Positions 9,210-18,948 of a stretch of 44,698 bases of DNA are shown piece after piece (the stretch's first letter is position 1; every line of letters starts with the position of its first letter). Under the pieces are notes generated by a model. The model was not told the DNA's origin and did not search any database. It saw nothing but the letters and a program-made list of their open reading frames with translations. This DNA is from Stentor coeruleus (taxonomy: Eukaryota; Ciliophora; Heterotrichea; Heterotrichida; Stentoridae). The stretch covers positions 1-44,698 of the forward strand of contig MPUH01000582.1 of assembly GCA_001970955.1 (NCBI GenBank). The letters run 5' to 3'. The position numbers and the translations under genes were made by a program.

Positions 9210-12200
9210 CTACCCAAGAATTTCATTAAACTTCCTATTTTGCTTTGCATACTCATTCCTATTCTTCTCCAACTCATTAATCAAGCTCCTAATTCTAAAA
9301 TCCGGTTTATTCTTAGGTCTATACAATTCTTGAGGCGTAACATACTTTTTCTTCATATACTCCTGAAACGGTGTATCTTTGATAACCGTACTTCTAGGTT
9401 TACTATCAGGAACAATCCCACCTTTATGTGAATAATTTATCCTCTTAATCTCCGCTTCTAAATCAGAAATTTTTTTATTCAAAAAATCTTTTTCTTGTCT
9501 TAAATCATAACATTCATTAATCAACCTTGCATTTTCTTGTTGTTTAAGTAAAACTTGTTTTCCATGTTCTTCTTCAAGTTTTAGTTTATTAGAATTCATA
9601 TTTTTATACATAACTTGCATAAAAAATTCTTGCTGAGTTTTTTCATATTTTATTCTCTCTATATTATCTTGTTTCTCTTTAAGAAAAATTTCATTAAGTG
9701 TAGGTTTTGTAGGTTCTTCACTTGGATATAAGTCTTCTTTACCTACATGTTTGAAATAAAGATCTTTAAGTTTTGTAATTAATTGTGATGTATCTCGTTC
9801 TTCTAAAAGTTTTGCTAAATCACTATACAATTGGTTTAAATCATTTCTACTGTTTAATAATTCTTCTCTAAGATCTTGATTAGTATTTAATGCTTCACTA
9901 TTTTTTTGTTTAAATGTTAATAAAAGTTTTAGTGTTGAGTTTTGGGTAGTACTTTCTTCTAATAACTCATTATAAAGTTTTTTTATATGTTGTTGAATTT
10001 GTTGGCTTTGTTCTTCCATTGGGATACGTTCATCTTTTAATGAATTAATTTTTTGGTCTAATACAAACCTATAGTTTTGTAAATGTATATGTAAAGATCT
10101 TAGATCTTTAATTTTGTTTTCTCGTTTTTTAATTATTTCTTCACGTTTTTCCACTTCTTTGTCGAGTTCTAAAAGTTTTTCTTGGATATTATTTTTTTCT
10201 GTAGTCAAGTTTTTATTTTCTTCACTATACTCATTTTTTTTTTCGTTTAATATTTGAACCTCTTTTTGCATTGTCATATTGTCTCTTATAAGCTTAGTGT
10301 GTTTTCCTAAACATTCTCGTGCTCTTTTTTTTTCTTCATCAATTTCTTCTTTTTGTTTTCTAAAGTTTTCATCCATACTTTCTTCAAATTCTTTATCACT
10401 TTGCTGAATAATTGCTTCATATTTTTTTTTCTCTGATTCAACTTTTTTTTGTAAATCATTAAATGCTTCCATGATTTTACTCATTCTTAACTCATAATCT
10501 TCCTCACATTGTTCAATAATTTCTTTGTGTATTGTTAATATTTCTTCTCTTTGTCCTGAATATTTTTGACATGATGTTTCCATTTCTTCTTTTAAATGTT
10601 CATATTTTTCAAATTCATCATTAAGCATTTTACTAAACTTATCATTTTGTAACATAAGCCTTGTCGCATACTGGGCATTTTTTTCATCTTTTTCAATTCT
10701 AAAATCTTTTTCACGTGCTTCAATAGCATCAACGGTTTTGTTGTATTCATCTATTATTTTATTTAACTCTTTATCATATGAGCCTTTTAGTTCATTGATT
10801 TTTTCTTCATACTTTTTTTCTTGTTGCTCAAACTCGAAAAAATCGCTTTCTAATGTTCGAATTGAATCGTTTAATTGTTGGATTTTTTCAATTTGGAAGT
10901 CAAGAGTTGGTTGTGGGATAAGAGATAAAGTGTTTAAAGATTCGTTTTCTTTTTTAAATACAAGTTGTTTGACTCGACCTTCTTTAACTTGTTTAGCTGA
11001 AAGACAGACAATCATTGAATCTTGTCCTGCAGTGAATATTGTTGAATAAGCAATGCTTAAATAATTTACTGGACCTAGATGTACTGGCCATTCAGACCAT
11101 TCTGGTTCAGCTTCTTCATCTGGAGGCATAACAATTGGCCATAGCATAACTCGTATTAGGCCATTTTTCATACCGAGGATTATCATATCAAGTTCATAGC
11201 ATAAAAGAAGTGAAACGAATTCTTTTTCTGTGGATTCAAAATTCATAGTCACACCTAATTCAGCCCATACACGAAATACACCATCTGTATGAATACATGC
11301 AAGCAAATCTAAAGTCTCATCATAAAATGCTTGTTTGACCATAAAATCACTACTTGAAAAGTCAATAATTTTTTCCCCAAGTTTCCAAACATGTACAGTC
11401 CCATGTGAACACACTGAAGTCAAATATTCTTTTTTCCATCTCATCTGCTGAGGTATTCCAATATGCCCTTGTAACATAAAAGTAAGAGTTAATGTATAAG
11501 GATCATAAATACAAATATTATTATTCTGCCCAAAAGCTAAATATTTCCCACAAGGACTATATGCAATAGCTTCACATTTTTTCGCTATACTAAAAGCAAG
11601 AGATAAACTGTCATATAACAAATAAAAAATTTTCAAAGAGTTTTCAAAACCCACAGCGATTTGATAACCAGTTGGATGAATAGCAGCTGCACAAGGATTG
11701 TCGCTAAAATGCTGTTCGGCAATACCTTTACATTGTCTAGAATATGACCAAACTCTTATAGCTTTATCATAACCATATGCACAAATAAGTTCTTTACCTA
11801 TACTAACACTTATACCTTTTATACCACCTGTACATAAAGATGATCCAAAAGGTTTTGTAACAGTACATTCTCCAGTTTCTACAAGAAATATTTCAATAGC
11901 ATTTTCACATTTTACCATAACTACAGCATTGCATTCATCAGGTGAGTAAGCAGCACAAGTAACTATTCCAGCTTTTATTGGTAACTTGAAAATATGAAGA
12001 AAATGTAATTGGAAATTCTTATCAATCAAATATGTGTCAACTTCATTATTATATCCCAAAAGACACTCCTGTGACGATACAGCCAAGCAAGTTGCTGGCA
12101 TCCTTAAGCTTATTTCTCTTTGTTCCATGTTTTCAAAAATCAAAAGTTTTCCCTCATTACACAATGCTAACAATATATTCGATCCAGGTATAAACTGCAT

Positions 12201-12836
12201 ATCCAAAACATTTCCATTATGTAAATTTTCCTGAGATTCTTCAATAGCTTTTCTCTCATTAAACAATTGCCAATATCTTAAATATCCAATACCTCCTAAT
12301 ATAACCTTATTTTCATCTTCTGGAAGTACTTCAAGTTTTCTTATCCCAGGGTTAATTTTTGCATATGAAATAAGTTTCTGACTTTTTAGCATCCAAGCAG
12401 ATATAAACACATGTGATAAAGTATAACAAATAATACCGTCATTAGAAATCGCAACTTCAATTATATGATCAGATGGGGCTAAATGTCTATGTACAAGCAT
12501 ATGAGAAGTTTCTGAGTCTTGGTAACTAAGTGTTGGGAAGTTGTTAGAAAAAGCTTCACCAAGTATAGTTTTTGATCCATCCTTATCATGAATCACTTTA
12601 AGTAAAGTTACTTGACTGTCAGATTCTTCTCTTGGTTGGCAGATAAATTTCCCTGTTGCTATATCTTGCATGACTATATGCGGACCTGCTGAATAAATCA
12701 GAGTTTCTTCATTTGTAAACTGAATCTCCCGGGTTATTGATGTTGAATCAATTCCTATAACAGATTTGATATTCAGCTCCACACCGTTTAGAATACTTTC
12801 ATCTGGAGCACACATAGGGATATACTTATTTTGCAT
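9210..12836 (-). CDS. CFAP57: CFAP57-like WD40 / coiled-coil axonemal protein
   Basis: The product has 1,208 residues. The first ~600 form WD40 propellers: repeated strands ending in pairs such as VWSYSRQC, CIYDPYTLT, VHVWKLGE and FRVWAELG, and a late EWPVHLGPVNYLSI segment typical of the ciliary WD40 group. Residues about 630-1,130 are a long, nearly continuous coiled coil. Two propellers plus a C-terminal coiled coil and this length fit CFAP57 (WDR65), a base component of inner-arm dyneins; CFAP43 and CFAP44 share the layout but are longer. No membrane segment or intron was found. The stop is TAG. Confidence 0.78.
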   Translation of the reverse strand: MQNKYIPMCAPDESILNGVELNIKSVIGIDSTSITREIQFTNEETLIYSAGPHIVMQDIATGKFICQPREESDSQVTLLKVIHDKDGSKTILGEAFSNNFPTLSYQDSETSHMLVHRHLAPSDHIIEVAISNDGIICYTLSHVFISAWMLKSQKLISYAKINPGIRKLEVLPEDENKVILGGIGYLRYWQLFNERKAIEESQENLHNGNVLDMQFIPGSNILLALCNEGKLLIFENMEQREISLRMPATCLAVSSQECLLGYNNEVDTYLIDKNFQLHFLHIFKLPIKAGIVTCAAYSPDECNAVVMVKCENAIEIFLVETGECTVTKPFGSSLCTGGIKGISVSIGKELICAYGYDKAIRVWSYSRQCKGIAEQHFSDNPCAAAIHPTGYQIAVGFENSLKIFYLLYDSLSLAFSIAKKCEAIAYSPCGKYLAFGQNNNICIYDPYTLTLTFMLQGHIGIPQQMRWKKEYLTSVCSHGTVHVWKLGEKIIDFSSSDFMVKQAFYDETLDLLACIHTDGVFRVWAELGVTMNFESTEKEFVSLLLCYELDMIILGMKNGLIRVMLWPIVMPPDEEAEPEWSEWPVHLGPVNYLSIAYSTIFTAGQDSMIVCLSAKQVKEGRVKQLVFKKENESLNTLSLIPQPTLDFQIEKIQQLNDSIRTLESDFFEFEQQEKKYEEKINELKGSYDKELNKIIDEYNKTVDAIEAREKDFRIEKDEKNAQYATRLMLQNDKFSKMLNDEFEKYEHLKEEMETSCQKYSGQREEILTIHKEIIEQCEEDYELRMSKIMEAFNDLQKKVESEKKKYEAIIQQSDKEFEESMDENFRKQKEEIDEEKKRARECLGKHTKLIRDNMTMQKEVQILNEKKNEYSEENKNLTTEKNNIQEKLLELDKEVEKREEIIKKRENKIKDLRSLHIHLQNYRFVLDQKINSLKDERIPMEEQSQQIQQHIKKLYNELLEESTTQNSTLKLLLTFKQKNSEALNTNQDLREELLNSRNDLNQLYSDLAKLLEERDTSQLITKLKDLYFKHVGKEDLYPSEEPTKPTLNEIFLKEKQDNIERIKYEKTQQEFFMQVMYKNMNSNKLKLEEEHGKQVLLKQQENARLINECYDLRQEKDFLNKKISDLEAEIKRINYSHKGGIVPDSKPRSTVIKDTPFQEYMKKKYVTPQELYRPKNKPDFRIRSLINELEKNRNEYAKQNRKFNEILG

Positions 12837-12879
12837 TTATTTAAAAAATTGATTAGTTTTAATATAAAAAGTTATGTTG

Positions 12880-13542
12880 TTATTCTATACGGGCTGAGTT
12901 TATATAAAGATTTGGTTTTTGTGTACATGTAATGGTAAATAGTCGAGCTAGTTTTGTTAAAGGATAAGTTGTAGGTTCATTTTTTGAAAAAAATTTTTTA
13001 GATGGTATTTTATGAGATGATAAAGAGTTGTTAATGTTGAATTTGATAATTTGGGTTTTTATATTGTATGAATTTTTAGGATTTGTATTTAGGGAATGTT
13101 TTTGAATGTCGTTTATTGGTTTTCTTAGGGTTTGTGTGTTATTTCGTGTTGAAATTTGTGCTTTTGAAGATATTGGATCGTTACTTGAAGATGGTTGTTT
13201 ATATGATCTTATTGTTATTGTAGCAGCACTTTGGGTTTTTTCAAGTTTGTATGTAGAAACTTGAGATTTTGTTATACTTTTTTGGGATATTTCTGAGTAG
13301 ATTTTTAGAAGTGATCTTAGACGTTTTTCTGGACTTGCTGCTCTTGTTGATGAGAGTGAGTTTTTAATAGTTTTTTCTTCAGAGGATCTTTGAGTGGGAC
13401 TTTTAGATGATTTTTTTAAAAGCTTTTTGTATTGATCAAATTTTAAGCAGGGGTTTGATACTTTTATACGTCTTGGTCTAGTTAATACCTTGAAATATTT
13501 TTGAGGGGTAAATGCGGAAAAATTGTGCATATGGTTTTCCAT
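12880..13542 (-). CDS. Hypothetical Ser/Lys-rich, probably disordered protein
   Basis: I chose the ATG at 13,542, which gives MENHMHNFSAF and 220 residues. The frame is open up to an ATG at 13,611 (243 residues), but those extra codons are AT-driven and hydrophobic. The product is basic, rich in Ser, Lys, Thr and Gln, has no clear domain, and contains several SP and TP sites that kinases could use. I do not recognise it. It lies 43 bases upstream of the CFAP57-like gene on the same strand, close but not overlapping. Confidence 0.6.
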   Translation of the reverse strand: MENHMHNFSAFTPQKYFKVLTRPRRIKVSNPCLKFDQYKKLLKKSSKSPTQRSSEEKTIKNSLSSTRAASPEKRLRSLLKIYSEISQKSITKSQVSTYKLEKTQSAATITIRSYKQPSSSNDPISSKAQISTRNNTQTLRKPINDIQKHSLNTNPKNSYNIKTQIIKFNINNSLSSHKIPSKKFFSKNEPTTYPLTKLARLFTITCTQKPNLYINSARIE

Positions 13543-13795
13543 CAAATTGGTATATAAATGGTAGTTTTTGAAATACTTTAGAACTATTATTTCTGATATA
13601 AACAACTCCACTAGAAATCAATTCAAGTAATGATAAAAGTTTATTTGATTTTTACCTTAATATACTTATTATAATATCATTTCAATTAAATAAAATTATA
13701 TCTTTGGCAAACACGTTCAAATTAGAAACCCTAATCAAATTTTTTAGCGAAAAATAAGAAAATTTATATAATTATTATATTTTTAACTGAAAAAC

Positions 13796-14518
13796 CTACA
13801 TAACACAGCATTCAATACCACATCCAACACTTGTTTGGATTTTTTCTTTCTTATGCTCTTCTATTTTCTTTTCTAAACTTTTAATAGCATCTTTTATAGA
13901 ATAGCCTTCTTTATATTGTTCTTGATTCATTATTTCATTCCGTGTAATTCTTTGCCGTAATTGACTTATGCTTTCTGAAAGATCCTTCATCATATCATTA
14001 TTATTTTTCTGTGCATTAAATGAGCATACGCTTTTAAGTTCTTCCGAAACAAAACTCATACGACGAGAATTTTGTGTTTCTTTAATCATGCGCTTGCTTG
14101 ATTCCATACAAAGTTTAGCTTCATGTTTTAGATCAAGTATAGTTTCTTTAGCATGAAATAATGTGTCCATAGTATTCGGGCTATTACTTTTTTGATATAC
14201 TTCACTTGTAATTGTTGGTGTGAATGAATCTGATTCAGAAATTTGTATATCATTAGTATCTTTTATATGTTTAGGATTAGTAATTCTAGCTGAGTATGGA
14301 GCAGGAGCACATAATTGTGTTTTATTTCTGTTGGCTGATCTTATTGATGAAGTGTTTTTTGGACAGTTGGTGTTGTTTTTTGATGTATTTGATTGTGGTT
14401 TTAGCATTTGAGTATTTGATGAAGAAAATTTTAAAGTTTTTTTCTTTGTTGAGGTTAGAAGGTTTGATTGGCTTTTTATTGTAGGGATACTAATGTTTGA
14501 TGAAGTATGAGATTTCAT
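13796..14518 (-). CDS. Hypothetical protein with coiled coil and C-terminal CaaX box
   Basis: The product has 240 residues. Residues 1-110 are Ser/Asn/Thr-rich and basic. A coiled coil runs from about 170 to 228 (SISQLRQRITRNEIM, then AIKSLEKKIEEHKKEK). The last residues read SVGCGIECCVM followed by TAG, so the final four are CCVM, a good CaaX prenylation signal with Met at X (farnesyl type), and extra Cys nearby could be palmitoylated. By analogy with other CaaX proteins this predicts membrane attachment. I do not recognise the family. Confidence 0.7.
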   Translation of the reverse strand: MKSHTSSNISIPTIKSQSNLLTSTKKKTLKFSSSNTQMLKPQSNTSKNNTNCPKNTSSIRSANRNKTQLCAPAPYSARITNPKHIKDTNDIQISESDSFTPTITSEVYQKSNSPNTMDTLFHAKETILDLKHEAKLCMESSKRMIKETQNSRRMSFVSEELKSVCSFNAQKNNNDMMKDLSESISQLRQRITRNEIMNQEQYKEGYSIKDAIKSLEKKIEEHKKEKIQTSVGCGIECCVM

Positions 14519-15003
14519 TAGTGTATTTTATTAGAGTTTTTTATGAGAGTTTTAAGTTCATTTTTAAGTGTAAATATGTAAAGGAGGAGATTTGTTTATG
14601 ATAATTTAGTGAGTTTTATGTTGAAAAATTTTATAATTATGAATGTGAGATATGTTGGTTAAACTTTAAAGTTTTTTTGTTTTTTAAAGTAAGATTTTGG
14701 TTTTGCTAACATGTTTTTTATTATGCTTTTTGATTGGATTCGATATTGTTATTGTATTGGTTTATGGGTTTATATAATTATATGATTTGGATACGCTTTT
14801 ACTTGAAATTTGCATATAATTATTTTTACAAAGATAATTTAATTATACTTTGCTTTGATTAGAAAGGCTAATTTACTAATAATAGCAAAAAAGCCAAATA
14901 TGCTATTTAATATTTTCTTATGATAAAGTTACTTTTCAAATCAATTCGTAATTTTTTATATTGAAATAACTATACAAATTAAAATTGTCGCAGATTTATA
15001 TAT
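14519..15003. other. Divergent spacer
   Basis: Lies between two start codons on opposite strands. Bases 14,519 to about 14,790 are G-rich and C-poor; after that the bias fades and reverses toward the plus-strand gene. No gene or named element seen. Confidence 0.6.
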
Positions 15004-17250
15004 ATGTGTTTTGCATCCCCAAAACCAAAATTAACAATTAAATCTGGGCTTCCAACAGGGACTCGAAGTGCTAACAGTAGCCCACGTAATCCAAAACAAC
15101 CCGAGCACAATATGAGTGAAATGTTTTCATTTGGAAGTAATCAATCTATAAGCAAACCAATTTACACAAGTGTTTTAAAAAACCTTGAAGACTTAGGAAG
15201 CAGCTTAGATGCAGTCATCAAAAGATTTAAAAACTACGACAAAGATTTATATCAACTAATATTAAACTGTGAGAAAATCCTAAAACTAACGAAAAAAAAA
15301 ATTATGGACATGAGTATTGAAGATGACCCATTAAAACATTCAGAAAGTTCTAATATAAAAGAGATTACCACAATCATAAAACCTGACTTAAATGAATATT
15401 GTAAATTTTTAGAAAATCTTATAGCATACGAACAAGCAAAAACAGAAATCATTATTAAAAAAACAAAATTTCCTAAAGTTAGGATGAAGGAAGTTGATAA
15501 GGATTTGACAGAAGAGTTTATGTTAAAGTCCCCATCAATGGTTAAGTTTGCTAAATCAAACGATATATCTTATGTTGATAAATCAAAGAAAGAAATCAGC
15601 CTACTCATTAGTAAAATCAAAAAGAACATAGAAAATAATTGTAAAATACCTGATGATTTGTATAAAGATCTTGAAAAAAATACAGCTGAAACAAGTATTG
15701 TTATTGAAAAAAATTTGGAAATAAAAACTTCTGTAGAAAACATGTCTTTAGTTCGAGACTATAAAAAAATATTGAATGAAAAAACTACAGTCGAAGAGTT
15801 ACTTGATGATTTGACTAAAGAGCATAAAAAACTATCAGGAAAATATTTATACCTTATAAAAAAACTTAATAAACAAGATTGCAAAATTGATTTCCAAGCT
15901 AAAATACTCAAGGGAATATCAAATGACACATTTTCTATAAAACAACAATTTAATCAATTCATTGAAGAAATGAAATTTTATATGATTTTATTAATGGAAA
16001 ACATCAGCAAAAAAGCTCCAGGGGTATTAGCAATACTTCTAGCCCCAGGTTCTACTCTTCCATTATCTTTACCTAATCCAGAAATATTTATAGCAAGAAA
16101 ATCATGTGAGACTATAATACCAATTAATGATGGATTAAAATTTGCTATAAAAACTATAAATCCAAATTATGAAACACAAGAAAAAATATTTCAAAAGAAA
16201 AAAATAGAATCATATAAGAAAAAAATATCTGAGTTAGAAAATAAACTAAAAGATAGCTTGGAGGTTATTAAAAAGTATGAAGAACAATATGAGGAATCTG
16301 AAAATTCATTAGATTTAAGGTCGAATGTTGATGATATGATTGAAATTCAAAAACTTAAAGACCAGATACGCTTTATCAGTTTTAAAGCTAATGAGTCTCT
16401 TGAAACTCATCAAAAGGAATTAGATTTTATTAAAGTCCATTTGTCTAAAATAAAAACTGAAAAACATAATCTTGAGGAAAATATAAAAAGTCTTAATCAG
16501 AAAATATTAGAGTTTGAATTAGAGAAAAAGGGATTTTTAGAAGAGATTGAGAAACTTAAATCTTTTTCCCCTACAAAAGATTTTTTATTATTGCCAAGAC
16601 ATTCAGCTGACTCTTCACCTCCTGAGCTAACTTCAAGGAGTGAAAATATGTCAAGGGTTGATTCTAATGAGAACCTAACATTAATAAATGAAGAAATTGA
16701 TGAAATAGCTGATATGATAAAACAACACAAAATAATAAATGATCATCAAATTGGAGGAATGGGAATAATTAGAAAAATTATTGAGTTCCTTGGAATCTTA
16801 CAAGAAGAAGTTAATGATGAAAAGGAAGACTTTTTAACACTACTAACTAAACTGGTTAAAAATTATAAAAACAAAGGCCAGTACTATGAGAAAAAAATGC
16901 ACAACAACTCTGATTTATTATTAAAAAATAAGCAGCTAGAGATTACTAAATCAAAACTAAAAACTAAAAAAGCTGAGCTTTATCTTAAAAAACAGCAAAT
17001 AGCATATTTAAAAAAATGTGTCAAAGAGCTTCAAGTTGAAATCACCAAATCCTCACAATTTGATCAAGAATGCCTTAAAGGGATGTTTACCAATATAATC
17101 AAAGATACCCCTCGTCTATCAGCAGATACCGAAAACATGATTTTAGCTTTTATGAAAATTCTAAGTTTTTCCCAAAGTGAAATCAATAAAATTGTTTATG
17201 AGAGAAAAGTTAAAAAATATCCTAGGATTTTTAAAGGACTATTCAGTTAG
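15004..17250 (+). CDS. Coiled-coil protein with GRIP-like C-terminus (golgin candidate)
   Basis: The product has 748 residues. The N-terminal 45 are Ser/Pro-rich. Coiled-coil stretches occur at roughly 200-290, 395-515 and 630-685. The last ~60 residues (ECLKGMFTNIIKD, then MILAFMKILSFSQSEINKIV, then RKVKKY) follow the spacing of a GRIP domain, which binds Arl1-GTP at the trans-Golgi. In the family the first helix carries an invariant Tyr (EYLK); here it reads ECLK. The role is therefore probable golgin tether, not proven. Its 3' end meets that of the carrier gene 75 bases away. The stop is TAG. Confidence 0.6.
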   Translation: MCFASPKPKLTIKSGLPTGTRSANSSPRNPKQPEHNMSEMFSFGSNQSISKPIYTSVLKNLEDLGSSLDAVIKRFKNYDKDLYQLILNCEKILKLTKKKIMDMSIEDDPLKHSESSNIKEITTIIKPDLNEYCKFLENLIAYEQAKTEIIIKKTKFPKVRMKEVDKDLTEEFMLKSPSMVKFAKSNDISYVDKSKKEISLLISKIKKNIENNCKIPDDLYKDLEKNTAETSIVIEKNLEIKTSVENMSLVRDYKKILNEKTTVEELLDDLTKEHKKLSGKYLYLIKKLNKQDCKIDFQAKILKGISNDTFSIKQQFNQFIEEMKFYMILLMENISKKAPGVLAILLAPGSTLPLSLPNPEIFIARKSCETIIPINDGLKFAIKTINPNYETQEKIFQKKKIESYKKKISELENKLKDSLEVIKKYEEQYEESENSLDLRSNVDDMIEIQKLKDQIRFISFKANESLETHQKELDFIKVHLSKIKTEKHNLEENIKSLNQKILEFELEKKGFLEEIEKLKSFSPTKDFLLLPRHSADSSPPELTSRSENMSRVDSNENLTLINEEIDEIADMIKQHKIINDHQIGGMGIIRKIIEFLGILQEEVNDEKEDFLTLLTKLVKNYKNKGQYYEKKMHNNSDLLLKNKQLEITKSKLKTKKAELYLKKQQIAYLKKCVKELQVEITKSSQFDQECLKGMFTNIIKDTPRLSADTENMILAFMKILSFSQSEINKIVYERKVKKYPRIFKGLFS

Positions 17251-17325
17251 TATAATATATGCTAAAGTACACATAATCTTTATTTAATATAACAAACAAA
17301 CCAAAATTTATGAAACCCTAGTTAT

Positions 17326-18390
17326 TTAGCTAGCGGGTACAACGTACCCTTCAAGATAAAGGATGTCAAACAGTCCTATCACATCAGCAAACCACATTGT
17401 AAGGAACATTGGGGGTCCTACTTTAAGTAAATAGCGATGGAACCCATGCCACAAAGAATAAACATTAAAATTTTCACCCAAAGCTTTCCAGGCGGCTTCA
17501 GAGTAGTTGTTAAAGAATTTCTCACCTTTGCTGTTAAGTGGAAGGCTTTCAACCATTTTACCAAGTGTTAATATTGGATATCCATGAAGTACTCCCAAAT
17601 AAACCCCTAAGCTTGTATAGACTAGTCTCATGGTATTATCACTAAATCCACCAAGATCAGTTCCGTAGTGTTGGATATGATGACATTTTTCTTTTATGAA
17701 ATCAAGCCAGAAAAACAAACTCATTGTCTGAATTGATTTTTCTGCCATAATAGGCAAACCTCCTCTAAAAAACGGGAAAAGTCCATCTTTTGTTGCTATA
17801 GTATATGCAGCGTGTAAATGCCCTTTATATCCTCTTGCATGTTCAGGAGGAAGAATAAGATCTTGTTGATATCTCATCTGAATATTGTTAAATGGTACTG
17901 GTATCCAGCATGTTGCTAAACCAACAAGCAAGGCTGTAGCTAGTTTTTTAAACCAACTATGGTCTACAATATCAGGCTCATTAGGATATCCACCAAGGAA
18001 ATCTTTCCATAAGTAAATTCTTGAAGCTTCAAAGGTTAATCCGTACAGTGAATAAAAAGCCATGTTTGTGCCGAATCCTTGTTTAAAGCTGTCCATTTTG
18101 AAGATTTCTCTAATAAAAATACGTAGCTGGGCAAAGTTGTTTGGGAATTGATAAAATTTAAGCATTTCTACACAAGGGGTATGGATTTGATGGTATACTG
18201 AGGAAAGACCTGCATAAACTCCTCCAACCATAAGTGAACGCTGATAGTTCCAAGTTGGACTCCAATCGTCAGGTTTCACCCATCTATAAAGCCTACTTCT
18301 AGGCCTGTCCATATGATTTCTTGATACCACAACTGGTCTCTGTCCTTCGATTTCTTGAAACATTTTATTATGGCTAACATTTATTGTCAT
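17326..18390 (-). CDS. Divergent mitochondrial carrier (SLC25) family protein
   Basis: The product has 354 residues. The second of three carrier repeats is clearest: a PFNNIQMRYQQ signature (usual form PxDxxKxRxQ), then GYKGHLHAAYTIATKDGLFPFFRGGLP, the matrix-helix and RG motif of the family. The third repeat has PILTLGKMVE and later LWHGFHRYLLKVGPP. The first repeat is weak and preceded by a ~50-residue extension, so the usual acidic residue of the signature is lost in more than one repeat. Such degenerate carriers may no longer transport; some ciliate respiratory complexes contain bound carrier-like subunits, a possible role here (inference). Membrane segments fit an inner-membrane protein. 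Met10 is an alternative start. Confidence 0.72.
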   Translation of the reverse strand: MTINVSHNKMFQEIEGQRPVVVSRNHMDRPRSRLYRWVKPDDWSPTWNYQRSLMVGGVYAGLSSVYHQIHTPCVEMLKFYQFPNNFAQLRIFIREIFKMDSFKQGFGTNMAFYSLYGLTFEASRIYLWKDFLGGYPNEPDIVDHSWFKKLATALLVGLATCWIPVPFNNIQMRYQQDLILPPEHARGYKGHLHAAYTIATKDGLFPFFRGGLPIMAEKSIQTMSLFFWLDFIKEKCHHIQHYGTDLGGFSDNTMRLVYTSLGVYLGVLHGYPILTLGKMVESLPLNSKGEKFFNNYSEAAWKALGENFNVYSLWHGFHRYLLKVGPPMFLTMWFADVIGLFDILYLEGYVVPAS

Positions 18391-18948
18391 AACTAAACAT
18401 AATTTGGACTCTTTACTGGGGAATTAGGAATTGGTTTAGATGTTTGGGTTGTTAAGATTTAAGAGCTATTTAGATTTTGAGTATAGATGAAAAAAAAGTA
18501 AGAATTTTAAGGAAAATTGATTTAAGTGAAGATTTAAATGGAGTTGTTGGAAGAATGATTGAAAAAAAAAAATTGAGAGTATGGAAAAGTAGAGAAATGG
18601 ATGAGGAGAGATGGGTGAGGATTTAAAAATTATTAGATTAGAAAATGGGGTTAGGAGAGAGAGGATAAAGGGGAGTAAAAAATGTTACAGACGATTTGGG
18701 GGAAAATTTAGATGGGGAAATTTTGGTGTATAAGGTTTTAGATAAAATTAGGTGGTTTGGTAAGAAATAGGATAATAAAGAATTTAATGTGGATAATTAG
18801 AGGTTGTTGGGAGTATAAAAATAGTTTATTAGATAGATAATAGATTATAGAACTTTCAAATAAAATTTCAGAATACTTTTTAAGCATTATAGTCTACAAT
18901 TACAACAATTTGAACCCTTTAAGCATTCAATAAAACTCCAGATAAAAT
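18391..18948. promoter_or_regulatory. Divergent spacer with extreme G-over-C skew
   Basis: Between the carrier (-) and the ubiquitin protease (+). In 18,421-18,840 my hand count gives 118 G and only 3 C on the plus strand; from about 18,850 to the plus-strand ATG the bias reverses to C over G. No gene is visible. The switch point probably separates the two 5' flanks. Confidence 0.6.

Noticed and set aside
12034-12234. Plus-strand frame inside the CFAP57-like gene
   Set aside because: Shadow of a clear WD40 coding strand; no motif of its own. The same applies to the other frames opposite long genes.
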